From Deefgea chitinilytica (GTDB lineage: Bacteria; Pseudomonadota; Gammaproteobacteria; Burkholderiales; Chitinibacteraceae): 64,000 bases of DNA. The notes under the pieces were generated by a model, which was not told the DNA's origin, made no database searches, and was given only the letters and a program-made list of their open reading frames with translations. The DNA is taken from contig NZ_WOFE01000002.1 in NCBI RefSeq assembly GCF_016881405.1, positions 310,001 to 374,000 of the forward strand. The letters are read 5' to 3'. Below are positions 54,443 to 62,936 of the stretch, piece by piece; position 1 is the first letter of the stretch, and every line of letters starts with the position of its first letter. Both the position numbers and the translations under genes were made by a program.

Positions 54443-54970
54443 TCACCCCTGATACTTCCCCATCAACCGCACATAATGCGCTGCCGAATAGGCAAAATGC
54501 TTAATCTCATCTTCCGTTAACGCCCGCACTTCTTTCACTGGCCGCCCCATATATAAATACCCCGAACGCAGTACTTTATTCGGTGGCACCAGCGAGCCTG
54601 CGCCGATCATCACGTGGTCTTCTATGACGACTCGATCCAGCACGATGGTTCCCATGCCGATCAGGCATTCATTGCCGATGGTGCAGCCGTGCAGCATTAC
54701 GCCGTGGCCGATGGTGACGCGCTCGCCGATCACCAGCGGCGCGCCGAGCGGATCATCAGGGCGTTTGTGCGTGGTGTGCAGCACGCTGTTGTCTTGCACA
54801 TTGCTGTCTTTGCCAACGTGGATATGATTCACATCCCCGCGCAGCACCGCGCCCGGCCAGATCGAGACGTTTTCACCGAGTTTCACTTCGCCAATCACAC
54901 TCGCTTGCGGGTGCACCCATGCGCCTGCGCCGATTTCGGGTTGGATTCCATCAAATTGTTCAATTGACAT
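54443..54970 (-). CDS. Gamma carbonic anhydrase family protein
   Basis: A 175-residue left-handed beta-helix protein of the YrdA/PaaY group. Zinc ligands corresponding to archaeal Cam are H65 (NVQDNSVLH), H89 and H94 (IGHGVMLHG). Hexapeptide repeats (WPGAVLRGDV, IGERVTIGHG) fill the middle. ATG at 54970 has AGGAG 6 nt upstream, so the frame start at 55057 is rejected. It may hydrate CO2 or have another hydrolase role. A long nested inverted repeat lies upstream. Confidence 0.9.
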   Translation of the reverse strand: MSIEQFDGIQPEIGAGAWVHPQASVIGEVKLGENVSIWPGAVLRGDVNHIHVGKDSNVQDNSVLHTTHKRPDDPLGAPLVIGERVTIGHGVMLHGCTIGNECLIGMGTIVLDRVVIEDHVMIGAGSLVPPNKVLRSGYLYMGRPVKEVRALTEDEIKHFAYSAAHYVRLMGKYQG

Positions 54971-55033
54971 TGTTGCTCCTAACTTGAATTCGGGCGAGAA
55001 ACGCCCATTTATATTAAATCGATCAAAACCATA

Positions 55034-55204
55034 GTCCACGAACAACACGAAAAGCACGAAAAGTGCAAAAACAGGCCGTTTTGATTATCTGTCAGTGCGA
55101 ACTAACTATGACAGCATTGCACTTTCGGACAAGCCTGCCAGTGCAAGTTCTTACCTACTGAGAAGAACCACTTTATTTTCGTGCTTTTCGTGTATTTCGT
55201 GGAC
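55034..55204. repeat. Nested inverted repeat of about 170 bp
   Basis: The outer arms are 55036-55063 region (TCCACGAACAACACGAAAAG) and 55176-55204 (TTTTCGTGCTTTTCGTGTAT then TTCGTGGAC), complementary at 27 of 29 positions. Inside are further pairs: AAGTGCAA/TTGCACTT and CTGTCA/TGACAG. It sits between divergent genes. Confidence 0.65.
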
Positions 55205-55236
55205 AACCAATTTCATTATTCTACCTGAGAGCTTTC

Positions 55237-57282
55237 ATGACACTCGCTAATCCACTCCTCGATTTTGCCGATTTACCTCGCTATAGCGAAGTCAAACCCG
55301 AACACGTGAATCCTGCGCTGGATATTTTGCTGGCGGATGCCACAGCGGCGATTGCGGCGGCGGAGCAAATTACAGATGCGTCGTGGGATAGTTTGAGCGT
55401 TTTAGAGGCGCCGCTAGAAAACCTCGGCCGCGCTTGGGGTGTGGTGGCGCATTTGGAATCGGTGGTCAATTCGCCTGAATTGCGCGAAGTGTATAACGCC
55501 AATATTCCACGGATTTCGAATTTCTTTACCGAAATTGGCCAAAACGAAAAACTGTTTGCTTTATATAAAGCAGTCAAAGAGCGTGAATACGATAGCTTGA
55601 ATTCAACGCGTAAAACGGTAATTGATGATGCGATTCGTGGCTTTGTGTTGTCGGGCGCAGAATTGCCAAGCGAGCAAAAAAATCGTTTCAAAGATATCGA
55701 AGAAAAACTGTCTGAACTCACGACCAAATTCTCACAAAATGTGCTCGATGCAACCGATGATTTTGCGCTGTATGTGACTGCGGAAGAACTCGTTGGCCTG
55801 CCAGCCGATAACCTCTCTGCTGCGGCAGCAGCGGCGAAAGCCGACGAAAAAGAAGGCTACAAAATTACGCTAAAAATGCCATCGTATATGCCGGTGATGC
55901 AATACGTACAAAACCGCCCGCTGCGCGAACAATTGTATAAAGCGTATTCAACGCGCGCTTCGGAATTTGGCAAGGCCGAATGGGATAACGGCAAGTTGAT
56001 TCCAGAAATCTTGGCGCTACGCCAAGAAGCGGCGACTCTGCTCGGCTTTAAGAATTTTGGTGAAGAATCTTTATTCACTAAAATGGCCGATAGCCCAGAA
56101 CAAGTAATTGAATTTTTGTCGGATTTAGCCGCGCGCGCTAAGCCGTTTATGCTCGAAGATCGTGCGGAGCTTGAAGCGTTTGCGAAATCTGAATTTGGCA
56201 TCGACAAGCTGCAAGCATGGGATGTGGCCTTGGTATCGGAGCGTCTACGCGAAGAAAAATACTCGTTTAGCGAACAAGAAGTGAAGCAGTATTTCACCGA
56301 GCCAACCGTGCTGACTGGCTTGTTTAAATTGATTTCCGAGCTGTATGGCCTGCAATTCGTTGCTGCAGATGCGCCAGCGTGGCATACCGACGTACGGTAT
56401 TACGAACTCAAAAACAACGACGGCAGTTTGGTTGGCGGTCTGTATATGGATTTGCATGCGCGCGAAGGCAAGCAAGGTGGCGCGTGGATGAATGATGTGC
56501 GCGGTCGTAAATTGCGAGCAGACGGCATGGTACAAACGCCAGTGGCGCTGATTGTGTGTAACTTCGCCAGTGGCGTGGATGGCAAAGATGCGATGTTGCC
56601 GCACGATGACGTGATTACGCTATTCCACGAAATGGGCCATGCGCTGCATCATTTGCTGACTGAGGTGGATGAATTGGAAGTATCAGGCATCAGCGGCGTG
56701 GAATGGGATGCGGTGGAATTGCCAAGCCAGTTTATGGAAAACTTCTGCTGGGAATGGCAGGTATTGCCTGCTTTGACGCATCACATCGAGTCTGGCGAAT
56801 CGTTACCCCGCCCGCTATTTGATAAAATGCTGGCGGCGAAAAACTTCCACAGCGGCTCAGGGTTGCAACGCCAGTTGTATTTCTCGATTTTTGATATGGC
56901 TTTGCACCAAAAATCAGAAGCGGTTTCGGCTGGCGATTTAACGACGTTCGCGCAAGCGGTACAACAAGAATTAGCGCTGCCTTTGCCACCAGAATACAAC
57001 CGCTTCCCGCAATCGTTTAGCCATATTTTTGCTGGCGGCTACGCGGCGGGTTATTACAGCTACAAGTGGGCGGAAGTATTGAGCGCCGATGCGTATGCGG
57101 CATTTGAAGAAGCAGCGGATCAAACCGGTCACAGCGTAGTGAATGCCGAAGTCGGCGCACGTTTCCGCAAGGAAATTTTGGCCGTCGGTGGCTCACGCCC
57201 AGCGGCCGAATCCTTTGCCGCTTTCCGCGGCCGCGCGCCAGCGATTGATGCCTTGTTACGCCACAATGGGCTGACCGCTTAA
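55237..57282 (+). CDS. prlC: Oligopeptidase A (M3 family)
   Basis: A 681-residue cytoplasmic zinc endopeptidase degrading oligopeptides, including cleaved signal peptides. Zinc motif HEMGH at 464-468, with the third ligand Glu in the following FMENF region. The MTLANPLLDFADLPRY start and IFAGGYAAGYYSYKWAEVLSADAYAAF near the end are typical. GAGAG precedes the ATG. Full length. Confidence 0.96.
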   Translation: MTLANPLLDFADLPRYSEVKPEHVNPALDILLADATAAIAAAEQITDASWDSLSVLEAPLENLGRAWGVVAHLESVVNSPELREVYNANIPRISNFFTEIGQNEKLFALYKAVKEREYDSLNSTRKTVIDDAIRGFVLSGAELPSEQKNRFKDIEEKLSELTTKFSQNVLDATDDFALYVTAEELVGLPADNLSAAAAAAKADEKEGYKITLKMPSYMPVMQYVQNRPLREQLYKAYSTRASEFGKAEWDNGKLIPEILALRQEAATLLGFKNFGEESLFTKMADSPEQVIEFLSDLAARAKPFMLEDRAELEAFAKSEFGIDKLQAWDVALVSERLREEKYSFSEQEVKQYFTEPTVLTGLFKLISELYGLQFVAADAPAWHTDVRYYELKNNDGSLVGGLYMDLHAREGKQGGAWMNDVRGRKLRADGMVQTPVALIVCNFASGVDGKDAMLPHDDVITLFHEMGHALHHLLTEVDELEVSGISGVEWDAVELPSQFMENFCWEWQVLPALTHHIESGESLPRPLFDKMLAAKNFHSGSGLQRQLYFSIFDMALHQKSEAVSAGDLTTFAQAVQQELALPLPPEYNRFPQSFSHIFAGGYAAGYYSYKWAEVLSADAYAAFEEAADQTGHSVVNAEVGARFRKEILAVGGSRPAAESFAAFRGRAPAIDALLRHNGLTA

Positions 57283-57310
57283 TCATTCAGCGCATTATGT
57301 AAAACACACC

Positions 57311-57337
57311 AAGCGGAACTTCGGTTCCGCTTTTTTT
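57311..57337 (+). terminator. Terminator after prlC
   Basis: AAGCGGAAC / GTTCCGCTT with a TTCG tetraloop and T run. Confidence 0.95.
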
Positions 57338-57458
57338 ATGTGTCGCATATTCATCGCATTTACTGCTGCGACATAGAGAGTGCTGGCGTTTGTTGATCTA
57401 TATCAAGTTGCACAAATTCGCTCTGGGCAATATGAGCGCTTCAACGTGGAGTGCAGCA

Positions 57459-57908
57459 ATGAGTTTATTAATCGAATGGAATGACAGCTTATCGGTCGGG
57501 ATTCAAGAGATCGACGAGCAGCACAAAGTGCTGGTCAACTTGCTCAATGAATTGCATGAGGCAATTCGTCAGCATCACGGGCGCGAAGCGTCGGTGGAAA
57601 TTTTAAATCGACTCGCTGACTACACGCGGATTCACTTCACCGTCGAAGAAAGTTTGATGCGAATTTTGGCCTACCCCGATTACGAAGCGCACAAAAAACA
57701 TCATGAAGACTTGATCCAACAAATGCAGGATTTACAAGAACGCATGAATCACGGCGATGCGGTGTCGTTTGAGTTGCTACATTTTTTGCGCAATTGGCTA
57801 ACCAATCACATTATGGAAGGCGACCAACGTTACGTTGAGCATTTTTTGTCGCGCGGCGCGCAGCGCACTTGGCAAAAGAAAGGTTGGTTGGAGCGTTTCT
57901 GGTCATAA
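57459..57908 (+). CDS. Bacteriohemerythrin
   Basis: A 149-residue four-helix protein with all non-haem di-iron ligands at canonical spacing: H22, H59, E63, H78, H82, H117, D122. It binds oxygen reversibly and may carry or sense O2. Two earlier ATG/TTG-type starts are open (57390, 57432), but ATG at 57459 has GGAG 7 nt upstream and starts the conserved LIEWNDSLSVGI. A 47-bp element follows the stop. Confidence 0.92.
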   Translation: MSLLIEWNDSLSVGIQEIDEQHKVLVNLLNELHEAIRQHHGREASVEILNRLADYTRIHFTVEESLMRILAYPDYEAHKKHHEDLIQQMQDLQERMNHGDAVSFELLHFLRNWLTNHIMEGDQRYVEHFLSRGAQRTWQKKGWLERFWS

Positions 57909-57931
57909 CGCAGCCATGAAATAACCATGTA

Positions 57932-57978
57932 GGTATATGTATAAAGCGTTTCATTTACATTACCTACATGGCAATACC
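57932..57978. repeat. 47-bp palindromic element, copy K
   Basis: Begins GGTATATGTATAAAG and ends CTACATGGCAATACC. It lies between two convergent genes, 23 bp after one stop and 6 bp before the other. Confidence 0.65.
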
Positions 57979-57984
57979 CCAATA

Positions 57985-58629
57985 TTACTTCGCAGGACGG
58001 CCGGTTTTAATTTTCTCTAGGCCAGCAATCGTTGCAAGTAATTGCGCTTGATCCATCGCCACCAAAGCAGCCAAACCTGCTCGCATTAATTCGCTTTTTT
58101 TCACTTCCACGCCCGCTTTTAATAGCTGCTGTTTGAGCGCAGCGATCTGTGCGTAATCGTTGGCTGGGAAAGTAAAGCTATCACGGACTAATTTGGGTTT
58201 CTTAGCCGCTTTCTTTTGTGCTGATTTTTTTTGCACCAACACCGTCGCGCGATCAAGTTTCTTTTCCATCTTCGCCACCGGTGCGGCATTCGACTCTTCG
58301 GCGAGCAAGGCTTGAGCGATCTCTTCTGGCTTGGCCGCGGGTTTTACCGCAACAGGTTTTACCGCTACGGCTTTGGCTGGGGCTGGTTTTGCTGCAAGGC
58401 TAGACTTGGTAGTCGCTGCGGGTTTTGCTGCTGGAGCTGGCTTCGCAGCGGGAGCGGATTTAGCCGCTGGAGCTGGCTTCGCTGCTGCGACTGATTTTGT
58501 CGCTTGCGCCGACTTTGCCGCTGGACGGGGCTTAGCTGCGGTTGCAGGTTTTGCAGCGGCGGCTGCCATTTTTGCTTCATTGGCAGCAATCACCGCTTCA
58601 CTGGATGCTTGCAGAGGGGACTTAGGCAT
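57985..58629 (-). CDS. Histone-H1/AlgP-like Ala-Lys-Pro-rich protein
   Basis: A 214-residue protein. Residues about 20-110 are a low-complexity stretch of AAKPA/KSA repeats, as in AlgP-like or H1-like bacterial proteins that bind DNA through charge. The C-terminal 75 residues are different and conserved-looking: KLVRDSFTFPANDYAQIAAL, KKSELMRAGLAALVAM, ending KIKTGRPAK. That C-terminal half occurs in many betaproteobacterial hypothetical proteins. GGAG precedes the ATG. A nucleoid or regulatory role is inference. Confidence 0.7.
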   Translation of the reverse strand: MPKSPLQASSEAVIAANEAKMAAAAAKPATAAKPRPAAKSAQATKSVAAAKPAPAAKSAPAAKPAPAAKPAATTKSSLAAKPAPAKAVAVKPVAVKPAAKPEEIAQALLAEESNAAPVAKMEKKLDRATVLVQKKSAQKKAAKKPKLVRDSFTFPANDYAQIAALKQQLLKAGVEVKKSELMRAGLAALVAMDQAQLLATIAGLEKIKTGRPAK

Positions 58630-58746
58630 AAATAGCTCCTGAATTAAGTGTATAAACGGTATAAATCATTTTTTATCCCATTCTGCACTGATTTCAATCC
58701 GCTGTGTGTTGCATTTTTATGACTAAGTCATCCCCTAAAAAAAATA

Positions 58747-60018
58747 CTACACCTGCGCGAGCGCTTGCTCCAAATCAGCCAAAATATCGTCGATATGCTC
58801 GATGCCAATCGACAAACGAACCATGTCTTCGGAAACCCCTGCTTTTTTGAGTTCATCCGGCGACAATTGGCGGTGCGTCGTGCTGGCTGGATGGCAAGCC
58901 AGAGATTTAGCGTCGCCAATATTCACCAAACGCGTAATCAATTGCAGCGCATCTTGAAAACGAGCGCCACCATCACGGCCGCCACTCACACCAAACGTCA
59001 GTAGACCCGATGCTTTTCCACCGAAGTACTGATCAACCAAAGCTTTACTTGGATGACCAGCCTGCCCCGCGTAGTTCACCCAAGCGACTTTTGCGTGTCC
59101 TTTGAGGAAATCAGCGACTTTAAGCGCATTTTCCACATGCCGATCCATGCGTAGCGCCAACGTTTCTAAGCCCTGCAAAATCAAGAACGAATTAAATGGC
59201 GAAATGCACGCACCCATATTGCGCAGTGGCACCGTGCGGGCGCGGCCGATAAAGGCAGCTTCACCCAGCGCTTCGGTGTAAATTACGCCGTGATAGCTCA
59301 CTTCTGGCTCGTTCAGGCGACGAAAACGCGCTTTGTGCTCAGCCCAAGGGAACTTGCCGCTATCGACAATAATCCCGCCAATGCTCGTACCATGACCGCC
59401 CATATACTTGGTCAAACTATGCACCACAATATCTGCACCATGCTCAATTGGTCGCGTCAGATACGGCGTTGGCACCGTGTTATCAACGATCAGCGGCACG
59501 CCACCAGCGTGCGCCACAGCAGCAAAAGCAGCAAAATCAACCACGTTACCGAGCGGATTGCCGATTGATTCGCAATAAATCGCCTTGGTTTTCTCATCAA
59601 TCAGCGCGGCAGCGGCTTGCGGATCATTGGCATCGACAAATTTCACGCTAATGCCGTACTGTGGCAAGGTGTGTGCGAACAGATTGTAAGTGCCACCATA
59701 CAAGGCACTCGTGGCGATGATATTGTCGCCCGCTTCGGCAATCGTCAGAATCGCATAGGTAATCGCCGCTTGACCCGATGCCAGTGCCAACGCACCGATA
59801 CCGCCTTCTAGCGCCGCAACGCGTTGCTCGAGCACATCAGTAGTCGGATTCATAATCCGCGTATAGATATTGCCTTTGACTTTCAAATCAAACAAATCAG
59901 CGCCGTGCTGCGTATCGTCAAACGAATAACTGGTCGTTTGATAAATCGGCACTGCCACGGCTTTGGTGGTGGGATCGGGGCTGTATCCGGCGTGAATCGC
60001 GAGCGTATCGAATTTCAT
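58747..60018 (-). CDS. metY: O-acetylhomoserine sulfhydrylase (aminocarboxypropyltransferase)
   Basis: A 423-residue PLP enzyme of the Cys/Met metabolism family that makes homocysteine from O-acetylhomoserine and sulfide. The PLP lysine is K204 in [20 protein letters not shown] (81-89) and [15 protein letters not shown] are further signatures. The long form with this start fits MetY rather than MetB or MetZ. ATG at 60018 has AGGA upstream, whereas the frame start at 60048 is not supported. No SAM riboswitch is visible upstream. Confidence 0.93.
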   Translation of the reverse strand: MKFDTLAIHAGYSPDPTTKAVAVPIYQTTSYSFDDTQHGADLFDLKVKGNIYTRIMNPTTDVLEQRVAALEGGIGALALASGQAAITYAILTIAEAGDNIIATSALYGGTYNLFAHTLPQYGISVKFVDANDPQAAAALIDEKTKAIYCESIGNPLGNVVDFAAFAAVAHAGGVPLIVDNTVPTPYLTRPIEHGADIVVHSLTKYMGGHGTSIGGIIVDSGKFPWAEHKARFRRLNEPEVSYHGVIYTEALGEAAFIGRARTVPLRNMGACISPFNSFLILQGLETLALRMDRHVENALKVADFLKGHAKVAWVNYAGQAGHPSKALVDQYFGGKASGLLTFGVSGGRDGGARFQDALQLITRLVNIGDAKSLACHPASTTHRQLSPDELKKAGVSEDMVRLSIGIEHIDDILADLEQALAQV

Positions 60019-60205
60019 CGTGAGTGTTCCTGAGGGTGAAGGACCCAAACACTCTAGCAGCTTGTCATTTCAATGATAAATGCTTGTTACGACTAATCTT
60101 GTTGCTGATTGATCTAAGGCAATAATGCAGGCCAGCATGAAGAGAGAGAATCGCGATGGGCGCATCATGAAAGATGCTCGTAAAAATAATCCAGCAGCAA
60201 TGAGA

Positions 60206-60237
60206 AAACCCCAGCAAATTTGCATTTGCTGGGGTTT
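60206..60237 (-). terminator. Terminator after tRNA-Thr
   Basis: AAACCCCAGCAAAT / ATTTGCTGGGGTTT with a 4-nt loop; downstream of the tRNA on the minus strand. Confidence 0.8.
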
Positions 60238-60245
60238 AATATTTT

Positions 60246-60321
60246 TGGTGCCGACGGCAGGAATCGAACTCGCGACCCCCTGATTACAAGTCAGGTGCTC
60301 TACCAACTGAGCTACATCGGC
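60246..60321 (-). tRNA. tRNA-Thr (anticodon UGU)
   Basis: The minus strand folds as a tRNA with acceptor GCCGATG / CGTCGGC, discriminator A and encoded CCA, D-arm GCTCAGTTGGTAGAGC, anticodon arm CCTGA-CTTGTAA-TCAGG with TGT at 34-36, and T-loop TTCGATT. The T-stem GCGAG / CCTGC has an A-C mismatch and a G-T pair, which is unusual. A protein frame over it (60070-60306) is a shadow. Confidence 0.93.
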
Positions 60322-60405
60322 AACAGGACTGCATAATATACAACACCTAGCGTTTAGGCAAGAACAACTTACAATTTAATTGATAAACGTTTGGTTTTAC
60401 GACGT

Positions 60406-61431
60406 TTATTGATTCACATCCTTGCTACTAAAGAAGGCGTCAGAGAAAAATTCATCGGCTGGTAATTGGTGGGCAACAAAACTCGTATACGCCGCCTCGA
60501 CCATCACCGGGGCACCGCATGCGTACACTTGGAAGTTTTTCAGGTTATTAAAGTCTTCCAACACCACCTCATGTAAAAAGCCCGTCCGGCCTTGCCATGC
60601 GTCTTCGGGTTTTGGCTCAGACAACACCGGGATAAAAGTGAAGTTTGGATATTCCTGCTGCCATTCAGATGGCAAATACGGCATATACAGGTCTTCTAAG
60701 CTACGGCACCCCCAATAGAGCACCATCTCGCGTTGTGTATTTTTCGCCAACGCATGCTCAACGATACCTTTAATCGGCGCAAACCCCGTCCCTGTAGCCA
60801 AAAATAAAATCGGTTTATCGCTGTCTTCACGCAAAAAGAACGATCCCAGCGGTCCCGTGAAACGGAAAATTTCGCGTTCGCGCAGTGTATTCCACATATA
60901 TTCAGAAAATTCACCGCCCGGCACACGTCGAATATGCAATTCAATAAAGCCTTCTTGCTCCGGCGCATTGGCAATCGAAAAACTGCGTTTCTTGCCTGTT
61001 TTGGTATGAATATCAATGTACTGCCCAGCCAAAAAGGTGAGTTTTTCAGTCGACGGGAGTTTCAAAGTCAGCACAGCCACATCGTGCGAAACTTTATGAA
61101 TCGCCTCCACCCGCGTGGGCAAAGTTTTGATTTGAATGTCTTTGGTCGCGGCGACTTCTCGACATTCAATACTGACCGAGCTGCTTACTGGTTTGGCACA
61201 GCAAAATAGTGCGTAGCCTTTTTCAGCTTCGGCTTGGCTCAACGCGGTCTCAGAATGCGCGTCGTGGACGACTTCGCCGCTGAGCACTTTGCCTTTGCAA
61301 GCTCCACAAGAACCATTTTTGCAGCCGTAGGGCATATTAAACCCTTCACGCATCGCGGCATCGAGGATGGTTTCTCCTTCAAATACCGAAAGTTGCTGGC
61401 CCGAGGGTTCGATGGTAAGTTGTTGGCTCAT
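60406..61431 (-). CDS. AscD-like [2Fe-2S] ferredoxin-NAD(P)H reductase
   Basis: A 341-residue protein. Plant-type ferredoxin domain (about 1-90) with cluster Cys 37, 42, 45 and 77 or 78 (YGCKNGSCGAC...CC), FAD domain (GQYIDIH, KRSFSIANAP, about 100-200), NAD domain (FLATGTGFAPIKGIVEHAL, YACGAPVM, about 205-335). The architecture is that of CDP-6-deoxy-delta-3,4-glucoseen reductase and related oxygenase reductases; the partner is unknown. A decayed copy of its first 24 codons lies directly upstream. Confidence 0.9.
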   Translation of the reverse strand: MSQQLTIEPSGQQLSVFEGETILDAAMREGFNMPYGCKNGSCGACKGKVLSGEVVHDAHSETALSQAEAEKGYALFCCAKPVSSSVSIECREVAATKDIQIKTLPTRVEAIHKVSHDVAVLTLKLPSTEKLTFLAGQYIDIHTKTGKKRSFSIANAPEQEGFIELHIRRVPGGEFSEYMWNTLREREIFRFTGPLGSFFLREDSDKPILFLATGTGFAPIKGIVEHALAKNTQREMVLYWGCRSLEDLYMPYLPSEWQQEYPNFTFIPVLSEPKPEDAWQGRTGFLHEVVLEDFNNLKNFQVYACGAPVMVEAAYTSFVAHQLPADEFFSDAFFSSKDVNQ

Positions 61432-61503
61432 ACTCTTTTATGTCCATAAATTATTTATAAAACTACGGTTTTAAACGCTTTCAAAACCATCACGAAGCAC
61501 AAA

Positions 61504-61574
61504 ATCGAGGATCGCTCTCCCTTCAAATACCGAATTTGCTAGCCCGAAGAGGAGATGGTAAGTTGTTGGCTCAT
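61504..61574 (-). pseudogene. Decayed duplicate of the 5' end of the AscD-like gene
   Basis: On the minus strand it opens ATGAGCCAACAACTTACCAT, the same start as the functional gene (61431 downward), and continues in parallel to ATCCTCGAT, about 70 bp, but with a TAG at codon 12 and small indels. The functional copy reads MSQQLTIEPSGQQLSVFEGE; the relic MSQQLTISSSG then stop. It is 73 bp upstream of the functional ATG. Confidence 0.8.
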
Positions 61575-61613
61575 CCATATTTCCGTACTTATATTTGCAA
61601 CGCGAGGCCTTGA

Positions 61614-62501
61614 ATGAACAAACCCCGCTTATTAATTGTGGGTTGCGGCGACGTCGTGCGCCGTGCCTTGCCTTGGCTAAAACAACGTTTTACGGTGTAT
61701 GCGACTGCACGCACTGATAAGTCTGCACTACAACTCAATACCCTAGGTGTAATACCGATCTATGCCGATTTAGATCATGCACAAAGTTTACGCAGACTGA
61801 GAGGGATTGCCCAATTTTTGATTCACAGCGCACCACCTGGTGAGCGCCAAGGCGACGCGAGAACGAAGGCCTTGCTGGCCGCTCTGGGCCACACCAACCG
61901 AAGTAAAATTTTACCACAAGGCTTACGCCGCGCAGTTTACATCAGCACCAGCGGCGTGTATGGCGATTGCGGTGGCGAATGGATTGATGAAACGCAGCCT
62001 TTGCGCGCCCAATCAACACGCGCGCTACGCCGAGTCGATGCCGAAACACAGCTGCGCAATTGGGCTGGCCGCCATGGGGTGCGCTTAAGTATTTTGCGTG
62101 CGCCCGGCATTTACGCCGCTGAGCGATTGCCGCTGGAGCGGGTGCGGCGTGGTGATCCCGTTTTGCATGCTACAGAGGATAGTTACAGCAATCACATTCA
62201 TGCTGACGATTTGGCGCATGCGCTGTGTTTAGCTTTGTTTCGTGGCTTGCCGCTGCGTACTTACAATATTGTTGACGATGAACCGCACAAAATGGGTGAT
62301 TATTTTGACCAAATCGCCGACTACGCCCAACTGGCTCGTCCACCTCGTATCAGCCGTGCGGCAGCGCAAAGCCAGCTCTCGCCCGCCCTGCTTTCCTATT
62401 TAAACGAATCGCGACAAATCAGTAACGCACGCGCCAAACGCGAACTCAGACTCAAACTCGCTTATCCAACGCTCAGTGATTTCATCGCTCAGCACTGCTG
62501 A
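61614..62501 (+). CDS. NAD-dependent epimerase/SDR protein (YeeZ-like)
   Basis: A 295-residue extended SDR. The N-terminal LLIVGCGDVVRRALPWL is a GxGxxG-like Rossmann motif, with IHSAPPGERQGDARTKALLAAL and RAVYISTSGVYGDCGGEWIDE following. The active-site Tyr-x3-Lys is not evident, which also applies to YeeZ-type members. LRAPGIYAAERLPLERV and SNHIHADDLAHALCLAL complete the match. The substrate is unknown. AGG precedes the ATG. Confidence 0.82.
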   Translation: MNKPRLLIVGCGDVVRRALPWLKQRFTVYATARTDKSALQLNTLGVIPIYADLDHAQSLRRLRGIAQFLIHSAPPGERQGDARTKALLAALGHTNRSKILPQGLRRAVYISTSGVYGDCGGEWIDETQPLRAQSTRALRRVDAETQLRNWAGRHGVRLSILRAPGIYAAERLPLERVRRGDPVLHATEDSYSNHIHADDLAHALCLALFRGLPLRTYNIVDDEPHKMGDYFDQIADYAQLARPPRISRAAAQSQLSPALLSYLNESRQISNARAKRELRLKLAYPTLSDFIAQHC

Positions 62502-62576
62502 GGTTTATTCACCGTGCACAGTTGTCATTTTTGTCACTGATAAAAATTGAACGCCATCGCAAACAAGGGAAATTTT

Positions 62577-62597
62577 CATAATTATTTAATAATTATG
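62577..62597. promoter_or_regulatory. AT-rich palindrome before a small gene
   Basis: CATAATTA and TAATTATG are separated by 5 bp, 59 bp before the ATG of the small membrane-protein gene. Could be an operator; no regulator is evident. Confidence 0.35.
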
Positions 62598-62655
62598 TGT
62601 TTTGACTTTTTTATTTCTTTGTATATCCTGACGAAAAACAAAAGGAAGCGAAGAA

Positions 62656-62841
62656 ATGCCTGCAACATTGATCCCGATTGCGCTCATCATCGGCTTTGCG
62701 GTTTACTTGCTGTACTGCTGGTGGGCAGATAAAAAATCACCTAGCTCGCCCACCGCAATCGCGGATGAAGTGCACTTTAATCCGCATCTCTATGTACACG
62801 CCAAGCAAATTTGCGGGCACAAATCGATGCACAAAGAATAG
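62656..62841 (+). CDS. Small single-span membrane protein
   Basis: A 61-residue protein that I do not recognise. One hydrophobic helix (PATLIPIALIIGFAVYLLYC, about 2-22) and a polar tail with His and Cys. AAGGAAG lies about 8 nt before the ATG. It is followed by 47-bp copy L before the convergent HD-GYP gene. Confidence 0.6.
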   Translation: MPATLIPIALIIGFAVYLLYCWWADKKSPSSPTAIADEVHFNPHLYVHAKQICGHKSMHKE

Positions 62842-62882
62842 CTTGATCGGCGGCAAGACACTCTACCGCCCAGCAACAAAGA

Positions 62883-62929
62883 TGTATTGCTCGCTAGACC
62901 AATTAATATAATGGCTAGCAGCAGATACA
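62883..62929. repeat. 47-bp palindromic element, copy L
   Basis: Begins TGTATTGCTCGCTAG and ends GGCTAGCAGCAGATACA; 7 bp from the HD-GYP stop codon. Confidence 0.7.
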
Positions 62930-62936
62930 CCAAAAC

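Noticed and set aside
58218-58642. Plus-strand Ala/Gly-rich frames opposite the histone-like gene
   Set aside because: They mirror the repetitive AAKPA codons of the minus-strand gene and lack an SD.
60070-60306. 78-residue minus-strand frame
   Set aside because: Its first half is a translation of the tRNA-Thr gene and it runs through the tRNA terminator.
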